NCBI RefSeq assembly: GCF_035984545.1 | Contig: NZ_JAXCHP010000001.1 | Span: 1,922,001 to 1,986,000, forward strand | DNA length: 64,000 bases | Direction of reading: 5' to 3' | From: Cryobacterium sp. GrIS_2_6 | GTDB taxonomy: Bacteria; Actinomycetota; Actinomycetes; Actinomycetales; Microbacteriaceae | In this document: positions 48,175-58,374 of the stretch, one piece after another | Layout: each line of letters opens with the position of its first letter | Position numbering within the stretch: the stretch's first letter is position 1 | The notes under the pieces: generated by a model | What the model was told of the DNA's origin: nothing | What the model saw: only the letters and a program-made list of their open reading frames with translations | The model's database searches: none | Program-made: the position numbers and the translations under genes

Positions 48175-48954
48175 TCAGGTCTGGCAGCGGGGACACCAGT
48201 AGGTGACCCGCTGCTCGAGCTCAGAGCGCCCGAGCGTGCCCTGGCGGATGCGGGTGCCGCAGCGTCGGCACGCGCGGCCGGCGCGGCCGTAGACCCAGGA
48301 CTGTTCGCCGCGGCGGGCGGAACCCGTGGTGATCCGGTCTGTTCTGCCGCGGTTAGCGACGATCAGCCGGTGCGCGAGGTCGACGAGACCGGCAACATCC
48401 GTCACGTCTGCCACCGGCAGGGTGGGCAGCACGCCCCGCAGGAAGCAGAGCTCGTTCACGTACTCATTGCCGAGACCCGCGAGGTTCGCCTGGTCGGCGA
48501 GTGCGACCGCGATCGGACGCTCGGGCCGGCCCTCCAGGCGGCGCACGGCCTCGGCGGGGTCCCAGTCGGCGCCGAGCAGGTCGGGGCCGAGGTAGTCGAG
48601 CCTGGCGCCTTCCTCCCCGATGGGTAACACCTCGAGCACCCCGAGTCCGAAGCCGACCGCGATCCAGTCAGCCGTCTCGAGCACGGCCCTGGCCTGGAAG
48701 GCCGGCCGCTTCCAGGCCGAGCCGTGCCGGTAGAGGTGCCAGGCGCCCTCCATCTTCAGGTGTGAATGGATGCTGGCCTCCCCCACCCGGATCAGCACGT
48801 GTTTGCCGCGACTCGCGACCTCGTGCACGGTGTCGCCGGTGAGATCGACGGTCGCATAGGCCGGCACGCGGATGTCGCAGCGGGTCAGAACGGCCCCGCG
48901 CAGCGCCGTGTCGAGGTTGTGCGCGGTCAGCCAGACGGTGTCGCCCTCAGGCAC
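48175..48954 (-). CDS. Nei/Fpg-family DNA glycosylase (endonuclease VIII-like)
   Basis: Base-excision repair of oxidised bases. The 259-residue product starts MPEGDTVW after initiator processing (GTG start at 48954); the catalytic Pro and Glu at positions 2-3 are in place. GNEYVNELCF lies in the helix-two-turn-helix, and a four-Cys zinc finger closes the protein (CRRCGTRIRQ, then WCPRCQT). MPEGDT, as opposed to MPELPE, points to Nei. It follows lhr by 8 bases, as in mycobacteria (Rv3296-Rv3297). Confidence 0.93.
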   Translation of the reverse strand: MPEGDTVWLTAHNLDTALRGAVLTRCDIRVPAYATVDLTGDTVHEVASRGKHVLIRVGEASIHSHLKMEGAWHLYRHGSAWKRPAFQARAVLETADWIAVGFGLGVLEVLPIGEEGARLDYLGPDLLGADWDPAEAVRRLEGRPERPIAVALADQANLAGLGNEYVNELCFLRGVLPTLPVADVTDVAGLVDLAHRLIVANRGRTDRITTGSARRGEQSWVYGRAGRACRRCGTRIRQGTLGRSELEQRVTYWCPRCQT

Positions 48955-48962
48955 GGTCGGCC

Positions 48963-51900
48963 TCAGGCATGCAGCTTCAGTCCCTTCGGCGTCACGCCGA
49001 ACCCGGCGGCCTGGAGCGCGCGGCCGAACGGGGTGCCGATCACGAAGGCGCCGTTGACCGTCTCGACGCCGAGTTTGGCGATCCGGCCACTCGTCACCGT
49101 GGCGGCAAGGGCACCGGCCGCGGCCGCGAAGAGTGCGTCACGGGCAGCGGCGACGTCGGCACCGATGGCGGCACCGATGGCGGCACCGGCGCTGCTGCCC
49201 GCCACCGCGGCGCTGCCGTCGGCATCGTCGACGTCTCCGGCGAGACTCCCGTCGAAGGCGAGCACGGTCTTACCGCCACGTTCGACGTAGAGCGCGAGGG
49301 CGCCGTCGACGAGCACGACGATCGAGCCGGCCTTGCGGGCGGCACGGTGAGTGGTGCCGACCGGCAGGGCCGGCCAGGGCAGCACGGCTCCGTACGGGTT
49401 GGCCGGGTCGGTCGCGGCGAGCGTGACGACGACCGGCGACCCCTGCCCTGCCGCGGCGGGACCCACTCCCCCGCCACCGCGCGCGCCGGACTCCGACTCG
49501 GTGAAGGAACGCAACCGGTCGATCGTGCCGGCGGTCGCGAACTGTGCGGCGCCGAGCCCGTCGATGAAGTAGCCGCGGCGGCAGCGACCGGATTCCTCGA
49601 AGCCGCTCAGGGTGCGGTAGACGAGCGCGAAGCCGCCGGTGACGCCCTCCCCTACGACGGCGCCGCGGGTGACGACCCCGTAGCGTTCGAGCAGCGTCTC
49701 GCCGAGGGCGTGGGCGCGGCGGGTGGGTGAATCGTCGGCGACGGGCACGATCGACCAGCGGCCGGACACCGTCGGCGGTCCGCCGCGCAGCGGCATCGCC
49801 GACCTGGCGAAGCCGCGCCCGCCGTGCAGGCGTGCCCGAGGCACCGCCCGCCGGGTGCTGTGCGCCGTGCGGCCGCCGGAAAGCAGCGCTCGCACCGGGG
49901 CGAAGGTGTCGTTGCCGACGAGGCCGGCCCAGACCAGGTCCCAGAGGGCGTCGGCGAGGAGCACGTCGTCCTGGCTACCGACCGCGTCGGCGAGCTGGCG
50001 GAAGAAGAAACCACCACCGCCGCCGAGGGTCGCGAGCACCTCGCGCTGCAGCTCCGTGGTCTCCACGGGGGCCGGCGGCGGCAGGGTGAGCGCGGCGGTC
50101 TCGGCGAGGTACAGGCTGATCCAGCCGTCGTTGCCCGCGAGGGTGCCTGCCCCCGCCCAGAGCACCTCGCCCGCGTTGGTGAGTTCGTCGAGCATCGCCG
50201 GCCGGTAGTCGCTTACCCGGGCGGGCAGCACGAGCGATTCCCAGGCGGACGCCGGGATGCGGGCCCCCTCGAGCTGTTCAATGACGGATGCGACGCCGTC
50301 GACGCCGCGGAGCCTCCCGCCGACGTGTTGCCAGGACGGAAGGAACCGGCCCATGGTGATCTGATCGACAGGCTCGACCTCGTGGCGGAGCGCCGCGAGG
50401 GACCGCCTGCGAAGGCGCCGCAGGACCTCGGCGTCGCACCATTCGCTGCCGGTGCCGTGCGGCCGGTACTCGCCCTCGATCACCCGGCGGGTACCGGCGA
50501 GACGTCGCAGCGCCCCGAGGGCGACGACCGGACCGAGACCGAAGCGGTCGGCGACATCCGCCGCGGTGAACGGGCCGTGGGTGCGCGCGTACCGGCTGAC
50601 CAGGTCGCCGAGCGGGTCTGGCACGGCCTCGGTGAAGGCGGCGGGCACCCCGAGCGGCACCGGAACGCCGAGGGCGTCGCGAAGCCGGCTGGCGTCCTCG
50701 ATCACGGCCCACCACTGGCGGCCGGCGAACCCGGCCCGCAGCGCCCTGCGTCCGGCGACGAGCTCGAGCAGGCCGGTTTCGGCGTCGGGGCCGTCCTGGG
50801 TATCGAGCCGGGCGGCGACCTCCTCGGTCGTGAGGGGCCCGAGCTGGCGGAGGAGGTCGGCGATGCCCTCGACGCCCCGCGCGTGCCGGTCGGCGGGCAG
50901 GCGCTGGAGTTCGGCATCCGTCTGCTCGATCACGGCAGGGTCGAGGAGCTCCCGCAGTTCGACCCTGCCGAGCAGCTCCGCGAGGAGGCTCGAGTCGAGG
51001 GACAGCGCCGTGGCCCGGCGCTCGGCGAGCGGTGAGTCGCCCTCATACATGAACGCGGCGACGTAACCGAAGAGCAGGGTGCTCGCGAAGGGGCTCGGGG
51101 TCTCCGTGCGGGTCTCGACGAGGCGGATCGTGCGGCTGTTGATCTTGCGGGTGAGGTCGAGCAGGGCCGGCAGGTCGTACACGTCCTGCAGGCATTCCCG
51201 CACGGTCTCGAGGATGATCGGGAAAGTGGGGAACGTGCGGGCGACCTCGAGCAGCTGGGCGGCCTTCTGCCGCTGCTGCCAGAGCGGCGACCGGGTGCCG
51301 GGGTTGTACTTGGGGAGCAGCAGGGCGCGGGCGGCGCACTCACGGAACCGGGCGGCGAAGAGGGCGGAGCCGCCGACCTCGTCGGTCACGAGCTGCTCGA
51401 TCTCCTCCGCCTCGAAGACGAAGAGTTCGGCGCCGGGCGGTTCGGCGTCGGTGTCGGGGATGCGCGCGACGATTCCGTCGTCGCTTGCGACGCACCCGCC
51501 GTCGAGCCCGTAGCGTTCCCGCACCCGGGCGGCGACCGCGAGCGCCCACGGCGCGTGCACCTGCATGCCGTATGCGGAATGCAGGATCACCCGCCAGTCG
51601 CCGAGTTCGTCGCGGAACCGTTCGACGACGAGGGTGCGGTCGGTCGGCAGCTGGCCGGTGGCCGCGCGCTGGTCGGCAAGGAAGACCAGGAGGTTGTTCG
51701 CGGCGCGCTCATCGAGCCCGCCGGCCGCGCAGCGGACCCGGGCGGCGGCCTCCGGCAGCGCGGAGACCTCCCGGACGAAGGCGCCGACGGCCTCGCCGAG
51801 TTCCGCCGGCCGGCCCAGGCCGTCACCCTTCCAGAACGGCAACCGCCCCGGCTCGCCGAACGCCGGGAGCACGAGCACCCGGTCGTGGGTGATCTCCTGG

Positions 51901-53819
51901 ATCCGCCAGCTCGTCGTGCCGAGTGCGAAGACGTCGCCGACCCTGGATTCGTAGACCATCTCCTCGTCGAGTTCGCCGACACGACGCCCTGTGGTCTGCT
52001 CGCCGCCGACCATGAAGACGCCGAAAAGCCCGCGGTCGGGAATGGTGCCGCCGCTTGTGACGGCGAGGCGCTGCGCGCCGGGACGCCCGGTGAGCAGGCC
52101 GGTATCGCGGTCCCACACGATTCGGGGGCGGAGCTCGGCGAACTGGTCAGAGGGGTACCGCCCGGCGAGGAGGTCGAGCGTTGCCTCGTATGCCGAGCGG
52201 GGCAGGCCCTGGAACGGGGCGCTGCGGCGCACGATGTCGAACCAGTCCTCGGCCTGGATCGGCTCGAGCGCCACCGCGGCGACGGTCTGCTGGGCGAGAA
52301 TGTCGAGCGGGTTGGAGGGCACCGCGATCGACTCGATCAGTCCGGCGACCATCCGCTCGGCGGCGACGGCGGCGTGGATGAGGTCGGCACGGTGCTTGGG
52401 GTAGATGACGCCGCGGGAGATCTCGCCGACCTGGTGCCCGGCGCGGCCGACCCGCTGCAGCCCGCTCGCGACAGAGGGCGGAGACTCGACCTGCACGACG
52501 AGGTCGACGGCGCCCATATCGATGCCGAGTTCGAGGCTCGACGTCGCGACGACGCAGCGCAGCCGCCCGGCCTTGAGGTCCTCCTCGATCATCGAACGCT
52601 GTTCCTTACTCACCGAGCCGTGGTGCGCGCGGGCGAGCAGGGGCTCGGCCCCTGCGCTCTGGCCGCTCGCTCCCATCAGGTCTGCCGGCGGCCGCGCAGG
52701 GCCCGCTGAACCGCGTGCTGAGCCCTCACCGACCGAACCCTCACCGACAGAGCCCTCAACGGCTGCGCCCGCTGCAGCGCCCTCGGCAGCGGATGCCGGT
52801 GCGAGCCCGGCACCGACCGGCGCGAGCTCGCCCGCGCCGTGCTCCGCGGCATCCGCCAGGCGCCCGGCGTAGATCTCGTTGAAGCGCGCGGTCAGTCGCT
52901 CGGCGAGGCGGCGCGAGTTCGCGAAGACGATCGACGAGGAATGCGCGAGCACCTCGTCGACGATGGCTTCTTCGACGTGCGGCCAGATCGAACCGGCCTG
53001 CGGCGCGGCGGCCGCTGTCGACCCCTCCCGTTCGGGAACGGGGCCCAGCTGGGTCATGTCGTCGACGGGGACGACGACGCGGAGGTCGAAGCGCTTGCCC
53101 GCAGCGGGATTGACGATCTGCACGGGGGCAGCGCCGCCGAGGAAGCGGGCAACCTCCGCGGCCGGGCGGACGGTCGCCGAGAGGCCGATCCGCTGCGCCG
53201 GCCGCGCGAGCAGCTCGTCGAGGCGTTCGAGGGAGACGGCGAGGTGGGCGCCGCGCTTGCTCGACGCGACGGCGTGAACCTCGTCGATGATGACGGTGTC
53301 GACGCCGCGCAGGGAGTCCCGGGCGGCGGAGGTGAGCATCAGGAACAGCGACTCGGGGGTCGTGATCAGGATGTCGGGGGGCATCTTGACGAGGCTGCGC
53401 CGGTCGGCGGCCGGGGTGTCCCCCGAGCGCACGCCGACGGTCACCGTGACCGGAGGGAAGCCGAGCCGGGCAGCGGCCTGGGTGATGCCGACGAGCGGAG
53501 CGCGAAGGTTCCGTTCGACGTCGACGCCGAGCGCCTTGAGCGGGGAGATGTAGAGCACCCGGGTGCGCGGCAGCGGGGCGGCGACCGTCCCGGCAGCATC
53601 CGTGGCCGCGGAAGGCTCAGGAGCCGGCGTCGCCAGCCGGTCGATGGCCCACAGGAACGCCGCGAGGGTCTTGCCCGAGCCGGTCGGGGCCACGACGAGC
53701 GCGTGCGAGCCACGGGTGATGGCGTCCCAGGCGCCGAGCTGGGCCTCGGTCGGCGCGGCGAAGGCCTGGCCGAACCAGGCCCGAGTGGCGGGCGAGAATC
53801 TCTGCAGGACCTCGGTCAT
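48963..53819 (-). CDS. lhr: Lhr-type ATP-dependent DNA helicase
   Basis: Large superfamily 2 helicase of 1618 residues; the mycobacterial enzyme is a 3'-5' translocase linked to DNA repair. Motifs present are APTGSGKTLAAFLW (Walker A, near residue 47), IIDEVHAVASSKRG (DEVH box), SATVRP (motif III) and QRVGRAGHQVG (motif VI). The C-terminal Lhr-core winged-helix region of about 700 residues is complete. A low-complexity insert (EGSVGEGSVGEGSARGSAG) lies between motifs III and IV, near residue 365. The partner nei gene follows. Confidence 0.94.
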   Translation of the reverse strand: MTEVLQRFSPATRAWFGQAFAAPTEAQLGAWDAITRGSHALVVAPTGSGKTLAAFLWAIDRLATPAPEPSAATDAAGTVAAPLPRTRVLYISPLKALGVDVERNLRAPLVGITQAAARLGFPPVTVTVGVRSGDTPAADRRSLVKMPPDILITTPESLFLMLTSAARDSLRGVDTVIIDEVHAVASSKRGAHLAVSLERLDELLARPAQRIGLSATVRPAAEVARFLGGAAPVQIVNPAAGKRFDLRVVVPVDDMTQLGPVPEREGSTAAAAPQAGSIWPHVEEAIVDEVLAHSSSIVFANSRRLAERLTARFNEIYAGRLADAAEHGAGELAPVGAGLAPASAAEGAAAGAAVEGSVGEGSVGEGSARGSAGPARPPADLMGASGQSAGAEPLLARAHHGSVSKEQRSMIEEDLKAGRLRCVVATSSLELGIDMGAVDLVVQVESPPSVASGLQRVGRAGHQVGEISRGVIYPKHRADLIHAAVAAERMVAGLIESIAVPSNPLDILAQQTVAAVALEPIQAEDWFDIVRRSAPFQGLPRSAYEATLDLLAGRYPSDQFAELRPRIVWDRDTGLLTGRPGAQRLAVTSGGTIPDRGLFGVFMVGGEQTTGRRVGELDEEMVYESRVGDVFALGTTSWRIQEITHDRVLVLPAFGEPGRLPFWKGDGLGRPAELGEAVGAFVREVSALPEAAARVRCAAGGLDERAANNLLVFLADQRAATGQLPTDRTLVVERFRDELGDWRVILHSAYGMQVHAPWALAVAARVRERYGLDGGCVASDDGIVARIPDTDAEPPGAELFVFEAEEIEQLVTDEVGGSALFAARFRECAARALLLPKYNPGTRSPLWQQRQKAAQLLEVARTFPTFPIILETVRECLQDVYDLPALLDLTRKINSRTIRLVETRTETPSPFASTLLFGYVAAFMYEGDSPLAERRATALSLDSSLLAELLGRVELRELLDPAVIEQTDAELQRLPADRHARGVEGIADLLRQLGPLTTEEVAARLDTQDGPDAETGLLELVAGRRALRAGFAGRQWWAVIEDASRLRDALGVPVPLGVPAAFTEAVPDPLGDLVSRYARTHGPFTAADVADRFGLGPVVALGALRRLAGTRRVIEGEYRPHGTGSEWCDAEVLRRLRRRSLAALRHEVEPVDQITMGRFLPSWQHVGGRLRGVDGVASVIEQLEGARIPASAWESLVLPARVSDYRPAMLDELTNAGEVLWAGAGTLAGNDGWISLYLAETAALTLPPPAPVETTELQREVLATLGGGGGFFFRQLADAVGSQDDVLLADALWDLVWAGLVGNDTFAPVRALLSGGRTAHSTRRAVPRARLHGGRGFARSAMPLRGGPPTVSGRWSIVPVADDSPTRRAHALGETLLERYGVVTRGAVVGEGVTGGFALVYRTLSGFEESGRCRRGYFIDGLGAAQFATAGTIDRLRSFTESESGARGGGGVGPAAAGQGSPVVVTLAATDPANPYGAVLPWPALPVGTTHRAARKAGSIVVLVDGALALYVERGGKTVLAFDGSLAGDVDDADGSAAVAGSSAGAAIGAAIGADVAAARDALFAAAAGALAATVTSGRIAKLGVETVNGAFVIGTPFGRALQAAGFGVTPKGLKLHA

Positions 53820-53877
53820 CTCTCCATCTTCCCGCCCACCCCTGACAATCGGCCCGTGTACGCAGCGACCGGCCCGG

Positions 53878-54708
53878 TCAGCTCGACGCGGCGAGCTGCA
53901 CGCGCAGGGAATCGACCTGGGTGGCGATCGTGTCGTTCGCCGACCAGCGCGCGGCGAGGCGGGCGAGCGTCGCGTCGAGTTCGGCGCGGGTCAGGCCGTC
54001 GACGAGCTCGAGGCGCACCACGAGCTCTGGCCCGGCGAGCCGGCCGAGCGGGTCGCCGGCTGAGAGCGCGACGCCGAGCACGCTCAGCTCGCTCGTGATC
54101 GACGCCGCGAAGGCGTCGGCGACGGCACGGCTCGCGTAGCTCGGCGTCCACGGCTGGCCCTGGGCGATCGCCCACAGGGCCGGCCGCCGCACGACGTATT
54201 CGGTCGGCGCGGTCGGGTCGAGCACGACGAGGTCGGTGTTCTCCTGCGCAGCGGCGAGGGCGATCCGGATGCCGTCGGCCGGCACCGGCCGCGCCGCACT
54301 GTTCCACGCGGCCATGGCTTCGGCCGAGGTGAACACCGGGAGCACGTTCCGACCGTCCGGTCCGGCGACCGTGATGACCGAGAGTTCCTGGGTCTTGTCG
54401 ACGAGGAGACCGGCGTCGGTGTGCCCGGCGTCGCCGAGCGCCGTCACGAGCGGGATCAGCAGCCGGGACGAGCGGATCGCGTCGACGACGGCCTCCTCCC
54501 CGGACTCCCGGTCGCGGTAGCGGGCGAGGGCGGCGAGGAGGTCGAGCGGGGCCGATCCGTCGTCGTCGGCGTGGTCGTTGGCTTCGAAGGCACGGCCGGC
54601 CCAGGGCTGCCCGGCGGAGTCGGCAGGGACGCCGGCGCGACCGGGGCCGCCCTGGCCTTCTGGGCCCCCGGGGAGGCCGGTCGATCCGAGATTAACGGCC
54701 GGCGACAT
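53878..54708 (-). CDS. SseB-family protein
   Basis: The 276-residue protein has a disordered N-terminus of about 55 residues. An SseB-like domain follows ([59 protein letters not shown]). SseB domains are common in actinobacteria near hisA, and their function is not established. I chose ATG 54708, 17 bases inside hisA; an in-frame start at 54720 is possible. The gap to lhr is 58 bases. Confidence 0.85.
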   Translation of the reverse strand: MSPAVNLGSTGLPGGPEGQGGPGRAGVPADSAGQPWAGRAFEANDHADDDGSAPLDLLAALARYRDRESGEEAVVDAIRSSRLLIPLVTALGDAGHTDAGLLVDKTQELSVITVAGPDGRNVLPVFTSAEAMAAWNSAARPVPADGIRIALAAAQENTDLVVLDPTAPTEYVVRRPALWAIAQGQPWTPSYASRAVADAFAASITSELSVLGVALSAGDPLGRLAGPELVVRLELVDGLTRAELDATLARLAARWSANDTIATQVDSLRVQLAASS

Positions 54709-55432
54709 CCAGGGCCTCACCGAGGGTGAAGGCGCCCGCGTAGAGCGCCTTGCCCACGATCGCGCCCTCGAGTCCGAGCGGGACCAGCTCGCGCAGGGCG
54801 ACGAGGTCGGCCAGGCTCGAGATGCCGCCGGAGGCGACGACGGGACGGTCGGTGTGCGCGAGCACCTGCCGGAGCAGGTCGAGGTTCGGACCCTGCAGAG
54901 TACCGTCCTTGGTGACGTCGGTCACGACGTAACGGGAGCAGCCCGCTTCCTCGAGGCGGGCGAGCACCTCCCAGAGGTCGCCGCCCTCCTTCGTCCAACC
55001 GCGGGCGGCAAGGGTCGTGCCGCGCACGTCCAGGCCGACGGCGACCTGGTCACCGTGTTCGGCGATCACGCGGCCAGCCCAGTCCGGGTTCTCCAGGGCC
55101 GCCGTGCCGAGGTTGATCCGGCTGACGCCCGCGCCGAGCGCCGCGTGCAGGGAGGCGTCGTCGCGGATCCCGCCGGACAGTTCGATCTTGACTCCGGAGA
55201 CCTCGCGGATGACCCGGCTGATCACGTCGGTATTCGTGCCGCGCCCGAAGGCCGCGTCGAGGTCGACGAGGTGGATCCACTCGGCGCCCTGCCTCGCCCA
55301 GTCGAGGGCGGCGTCGACGGGGTCGCCGTAGTTGGTCTCGGTCCCGGCCTCGCCCTGGGTGAGGCGCACGGCCTTGCCGTCCGCGACGTCGACAGCCGGG
55401 AGCAGGACGAGGCGGGTGGTGGTTTCAGTCAC
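54692..55432 (-). CDS. hisA: HisA / PriA ProFAR isomerase
   Basis: Amadori rearrangement in histidine synthesis. In actinobacteria without trpF the same enzyme (PriA) also serves tryptophan synthesis; whether that holds here cannot be told from this window. The 246-residue TIM barrel starts [20 protein letters not shown], contains [10 protein letters not shown], and has a second phosphate site near [12 protein letters not shown]. It starts at GTG 55432, 61 bases after hisH. hisF does not follow. Confidence 0.94.
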   Translation of the reverse strand: MTETTTRLVLLPAVDVADGKAVRLTQGEAGTETNYGDPVDAALDWARQGAEWIHLVDLDAAFGRGTNTDVISRVIREVSGVKIELSGGIRDDASLHAALGAGVSRINLGTAALENPDWAGRVIAEHGDQVAVGLDVRGTTLAARGWTKEGGDLWEVLARLEEAGCSRYVVTDVTKDGTLQGPNLDLLRQVLAHTDRPVVASGGISSLADLVALRELVPLGLEGAIVGKALYAGAFTLGEALDVAGR

Positions 55433-55493
55433 GGTAGTCCTCAGATCAGGGATGGGTGCGGCCGGGCCGCCGAACAAAAGCGAGAGGGGACGG

Positions 55494-56126
55494 TCAGTCC
55501 CGCAGGGTGCCGATCCAGTTCTTCAGCAGGCGGATGCCGGCCTCGCCCGATTTCTCCGGGTGGAACTGGGTCGCGGAGAGCGGTCCGTTCTCGACAGCGG
55601 CGAGGAACGGTCCGCCATGTTCCGCCCAGGTGAGCCGGGGCCGCGGGAACGGCGGCGTGACCTCGAGCGTCCACTCCTGGGCGGCGAAGGAGTGCACGAA
55701 GTAGAACCGCTCGTCCTCGATCCCGGCGAAGAGGCGCGAGTCCGGGTCGGGGGTGACGGTGTTCCAGCCCATGTGCGGCAGGATCTTGGCGGGCAGCTGG
55801 GCGACGGTGCCTGGCCATTCGCCGAGTCCCTCGGTGTCCGAGCCGCGTTCGACGCCGTGCTCGAACAGGACCTGCATGCCGACGCAGATGCCGAGCACCG
55901 GCCGTCCCCCGGCGATGCGGCGGTCGACGATCTCGTCGCCGCGCACGGCGGTGAGGGCGCTCATCACGGCGCTGAACGCTCCGACGCCGGGCACGACGAG
56001 GCCGGAAGCCTCGAGGGCTGTGCGGCGGTCGCTCGTCAGGGTCACGTCGGCGCCGGCGAGTTCGAGAGCCTTGACGGCCGAGTGCACGTTTCCCGTGCCG
56101 TAGTCGAAGACGACGACGCTCGTCAC
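55494..56126 (-). CDS. hisH: Imidazole glycerol phosphate synthase, glutaminase subunit HisH
   Basis: Supplies ammonia to HisF. The 210-residue class I amidotransferase has the nucleophile in [12 protein letters not shown] near residue 82, and His-Glu in [11 protein letters not shown] near residue 188. It starts at GTG 56126, overlapping the hisB stop (GTGA). The partner hisF lies outside this window. Confidence 0.95.
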   Translation of the reverse strand: MTSVVVFDYGTGNVHSAVKALELAGADVTLTSDRRTALEASGLVVPGVGAFSAVMSALTAVRGDEIVDRRIAGGRPVLGICVGMQVLFEHGVERGSDTEGLGEWPGTVAQLPAKILPHMGWNTVTPDPDSRLFAGIEDERFYFVHSFAAQEWTLEVTPPFPRPRLTWAEHGGPFLAAVENGPLSATQFHPEKSGEAGIRLLKNWIGTLRD

Positions 56127-56761
56127 AAGGCGCCCTTGGTCGAGGGGATGCCGGAGACGAGCGGGTCGTAGGCCTTGGCCTGGCGGAACGCGCGGGCGAA
56201 GGCCTTGAATTCGGCCTCGGCAATGTGGTGCGGGTCACGACCGCCGAGCACGGTGACGTGCACGGTGAGGGCCGCGTTGAATGCGATCGCCTCGAAGACG
56301 TGGCGCACCATCGAGCCGGTGAAGTGCCCGCCGATGAGGTGGAACTCGAAGCCGGCAGGCTCCCCGGTGTGCACGAGGTACGGACGGCCGGAGATGTCGA
56401 CGACAGCCTGGGCGAGGGCGTCGTCGAGGGGCACGAGCGCGTCGCCGTAGCGGGAGATGCCGGACTTGTCACCGAGCGCCTGCCGGATGGCGAGTCCGAG
56501 CACGATGGCGACGTCTTCGACGGTGTGGTGCACATCGATCTCGATGTCCCCCGACGCCCGCACGGTTAGGTCGGTCAGGGAGTGCTTGGCGAACGCGGTG
56601 AGCAGGTGGTCGTAGAACGGCACCGAGGTGTGAATGTCAGAGACGCCGGTGCCGTCGAGGTTGATCGTCAGGTCGATGCTCGACTCGCTCGTCTCCCGCT
56701 GCAGGTGCGCGATGCGGGCCTGTGCGGTCGATGACTGTGCGGCCGGTGACTGTGAGCTCAT
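56123..56761 (-). CDS. hisB: Imidazoleglycerol-phosphate dehydratase
   Basis: Manganese-dependent dehydratase of 212 residues. Metal-binding signatures are present twice: [19 protein letters not shown] and [11 protein letters not shown] in the first half, PYLVHTG and [23 protein letters not shown] in the second. It is the single-domain type, with no phosphatase fusion. A 25-base gap follows hisC. Confidence 0.96.
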   Translation of the reverse strand: MSSQSPAAQSSTAQARIAHLQRETSESSIDLTINLDGTGVSDIHTSVPFYDHLLTAFAKHSLTDLTVRASGDIEIDVHHTVEDVAIVLGLAIRQALGDKSGISRYGDALVPLDDALAQAVVDISGRPYLVHTGEPAGFEFHLIGGHFTGSMVRHVFEAIAFNAALTVHVTVLGGRDPHHIAEAEFKAFARAFRQAKAYDPLVSGIPSTKGAL

Positions 56762-56786
56762 GCGGCTAGTTTATTGGCCCGGGCGG

Positions 56787-57875
56787 TTACGCGTGGCCCA
56801 GTGCTTCGAGGGCGTCGAGGAATACGCTCGTCTCGCGCTCGGTGCCGGCCGTGACCCGCAGGTGGCCGGGGATCCCGACGTCGCGCACGAGGATGCCCTC
56901 GGCGAGCAGAGCCTCGAAGGTTCCGCGCGGGTCGGAGACCCCGCCGAACAGCACGAAATTGCTCCAGCTCCGCAAGGGGCGGTAGCCCAGCCGGTGCAGT
57001 TCGGTGACGAGGCGGTCGCGCTGGCCGCGGATGTCGTCGACCATGCGCAGCATCTCCGTCGTGTGCGCGAAAGCGGCGACGGCCGCGGCCTGGGTCAGCG
57101 CGGAGAGGTGGTACGGCAGGCGCACGAGCCGCAGCGCATCCGTCACGGCCGGGTCGGCGGCGAGGTAGCCCACCCGGGCCCCGGCGAACGCAAAGGCCTT
57201 GCTCATCGTGCGGGAGACCAGCAGGCGTTCCCGGCCGGGCAGCAGGGTGAGAGCGGATGCCGTCCCCACCGGAGCGAATTCGGCGTAGGCCTCGTCGACG
57301 ACCACGATGCCGTCACAGGCGTCGTAGACGGCGGCGATCACTTCGAGAGAGAGCGGGGTGCCGGTCGGGTTGTTCGGGGAGCACAGGAAGACGAGGTCGG
57401 GATTGACCCGGTTGACCCAGTCGACGGCGCGCTTCGGGGTGAGTTCGAAGTCGGCGTCGCGGTCACCGGCGACCCAGCGCGTTCCGGTTCCCGAGGCGAG
57501 CAACGGGTACATCGAGTAGGTGGGGGCGAAACCGAGGAGGGTGCGTCCCGGCCCGCCGAAGGCCTGCAGCACCTGCTGGAGAACCTCGTTGGAGCCGTTG
57601 GCGGCCCAGATGTTCTGACGGGTGAGACCGTGTCCGAGGTAGCGGGCCATCGCCTCGCGCAGTTCCGTGAATTCCCGGTCCGGGTACCGGTTGATCCCCC
57701 GGATCGCGGCGGCCAGTGCTGCGGCGATGTCAACGGCCACGTCCTCGGGGATGCCGTGGGTGTTCTCATTCACGTTGAGTGCGACCGGCACGTGCAGCTG
57801 CGGCGCCCCATAGGGAGTGAGCCCGCGAAGATTGTCGCGGAGGGGCAGGTCGTTGAGACTGGTCACTCCCCCCAT
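56787..57875 (-). CDS. hisC: Histidinol-phosphate aminotransferase
   Basis: PLP enzyme that makes histidinol phosphate. The 362-residue product has LNVNENTHGIP near the start, FLCSPNNPTGTPLS, VVDEAYAEF, and the cofactor Lys in SRTMSKAFAFAGARVGY near residue 225. Candidate starts are ATG 57875, GTG 57866 and GTG 57896; I prefer ATG 57875. hisD, its usual upstream neighbour, is absent: the LysM gene lies there. Confidence 0.93.
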   Translation of the reverse strand: MGGVTSLNDLPLRDNLRGLTPYGAPQLHVPVALNVNENTHGIPEDVAVDIAAALAAAIRGINRYPDREFTELREAMARYLGHGLTRQNIWAANGSNEVLQQVLQAFGGPGRTLLGFAPTYSMYPLLASGTGTRWVAGDRDADFELTPKRAVDWVNRVNPDLVFLCSPNNPTGTPLSLEVIAAVYDACDGIVVVDEAYAEFAPVGTASALTLLPGRERLLVSRTMSKAFAFAGARVGYLAADPAVTDALRLVRLPYHLSALTQAAAVAAFAHTTEMLRMVDDIRGQRDRLVTELHRLGYRPLRSWSNFVLFGGVSDPRGTFEALLAEGILVRDVGIPGHLRVTAGTERETSVFLDALEALGHA

Positions 57876-57920
57876 ATTACCGATGGGCCTCAGCACCGGC
57901 GGGTCATATTGCCCGTGGTT

Positions 57921-58000
57921 CAGTATTCGGCTTGCTCAGTACTCCGGTGCTTCAGTATCCGACTTGCTCACTATCCGGCTTGCTCAGTATTCGGCCGGGA
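57921..58000 (-). repeat. Five 16-bp tandem repeats running from the LysM gene stop codon
   Basis: Units start at 57921, 57937, 57953, 57969 and 57985, each close to CAGTATTCGGCTTGCT. The unit at 57985 contains most of the LysM stop codon and the last two sense codons, so the gene's end has been copied downstream four times. The 57876-57983 gap otherwise holds nothing recognisable. Confidence 0.85.
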
Positions 58001-58358
58001 GGGCCAGTCGTTGGCCCGGCTGCACGCTCTCAGAGGGCAGCTGGTTCAGGTTGACGATCTCGGCGATCACCTCGCGCGGATCGGCAGAGGGGGCGATGCG
58101 CTCGGCAAGCTGCCACAACGACTGGCCCGACTGGATCGTGACGTAGTCGAACGTCGTCGCACTTCCGCCCGTGTCGGCGCTCATGCTGCTGCCGCTCAAG
58201 GTGCTGCCGTCTGCGGCGGCGAGTCCGCCGTTGAGGGCGAGGGCAAGCGCGCCGACGACGAGGGGGACGCCGGCGATCGCGGTCAGCACGGCACGACCGC
58301 GCCGGGTGATGCGCAGCCGGGTGTGCGCCCCCGGGGCCAGCTCGATTGTTGTGTTCAT
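57984..58358 (-). CDS. LysM-domain cell-wall protein divergent from lexA (Rv2719c/DivS-like position)
   Basis: The 124-residue protein has a short basic cytosolic start, one membrane segment (about residues 28-49) and an extracellular LysM domain (YVTIQSGQSLWQLAERIAPS, then IVNLNQLPSESVQPGQRLALP). In mycobacteria and corynebacteria the gene in this divergent place encodes an SOS-induced protein that restrains cell division (Rv2719c, DivS). That role is inferred from position and domain. ATG 58358 follows AGGAGG. A strong hairpin at 58375-58412 precedes the ribosome-binding site. Confidence 0.88.
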   Translation of the reverse strand: MNTTIELAPGAHTRLRITRRGRAVLTAIAGVPLVVGALALALNGGLAAADGSTLSGSSMSADTGGSATTFDYVTIQSGQSLWQLAERIAPSADPREVIAEIVNLNQLPSESVQPGQRLALPAEY

Positions 58359-58374
58359 GTCTGCCTCCTGTGTA

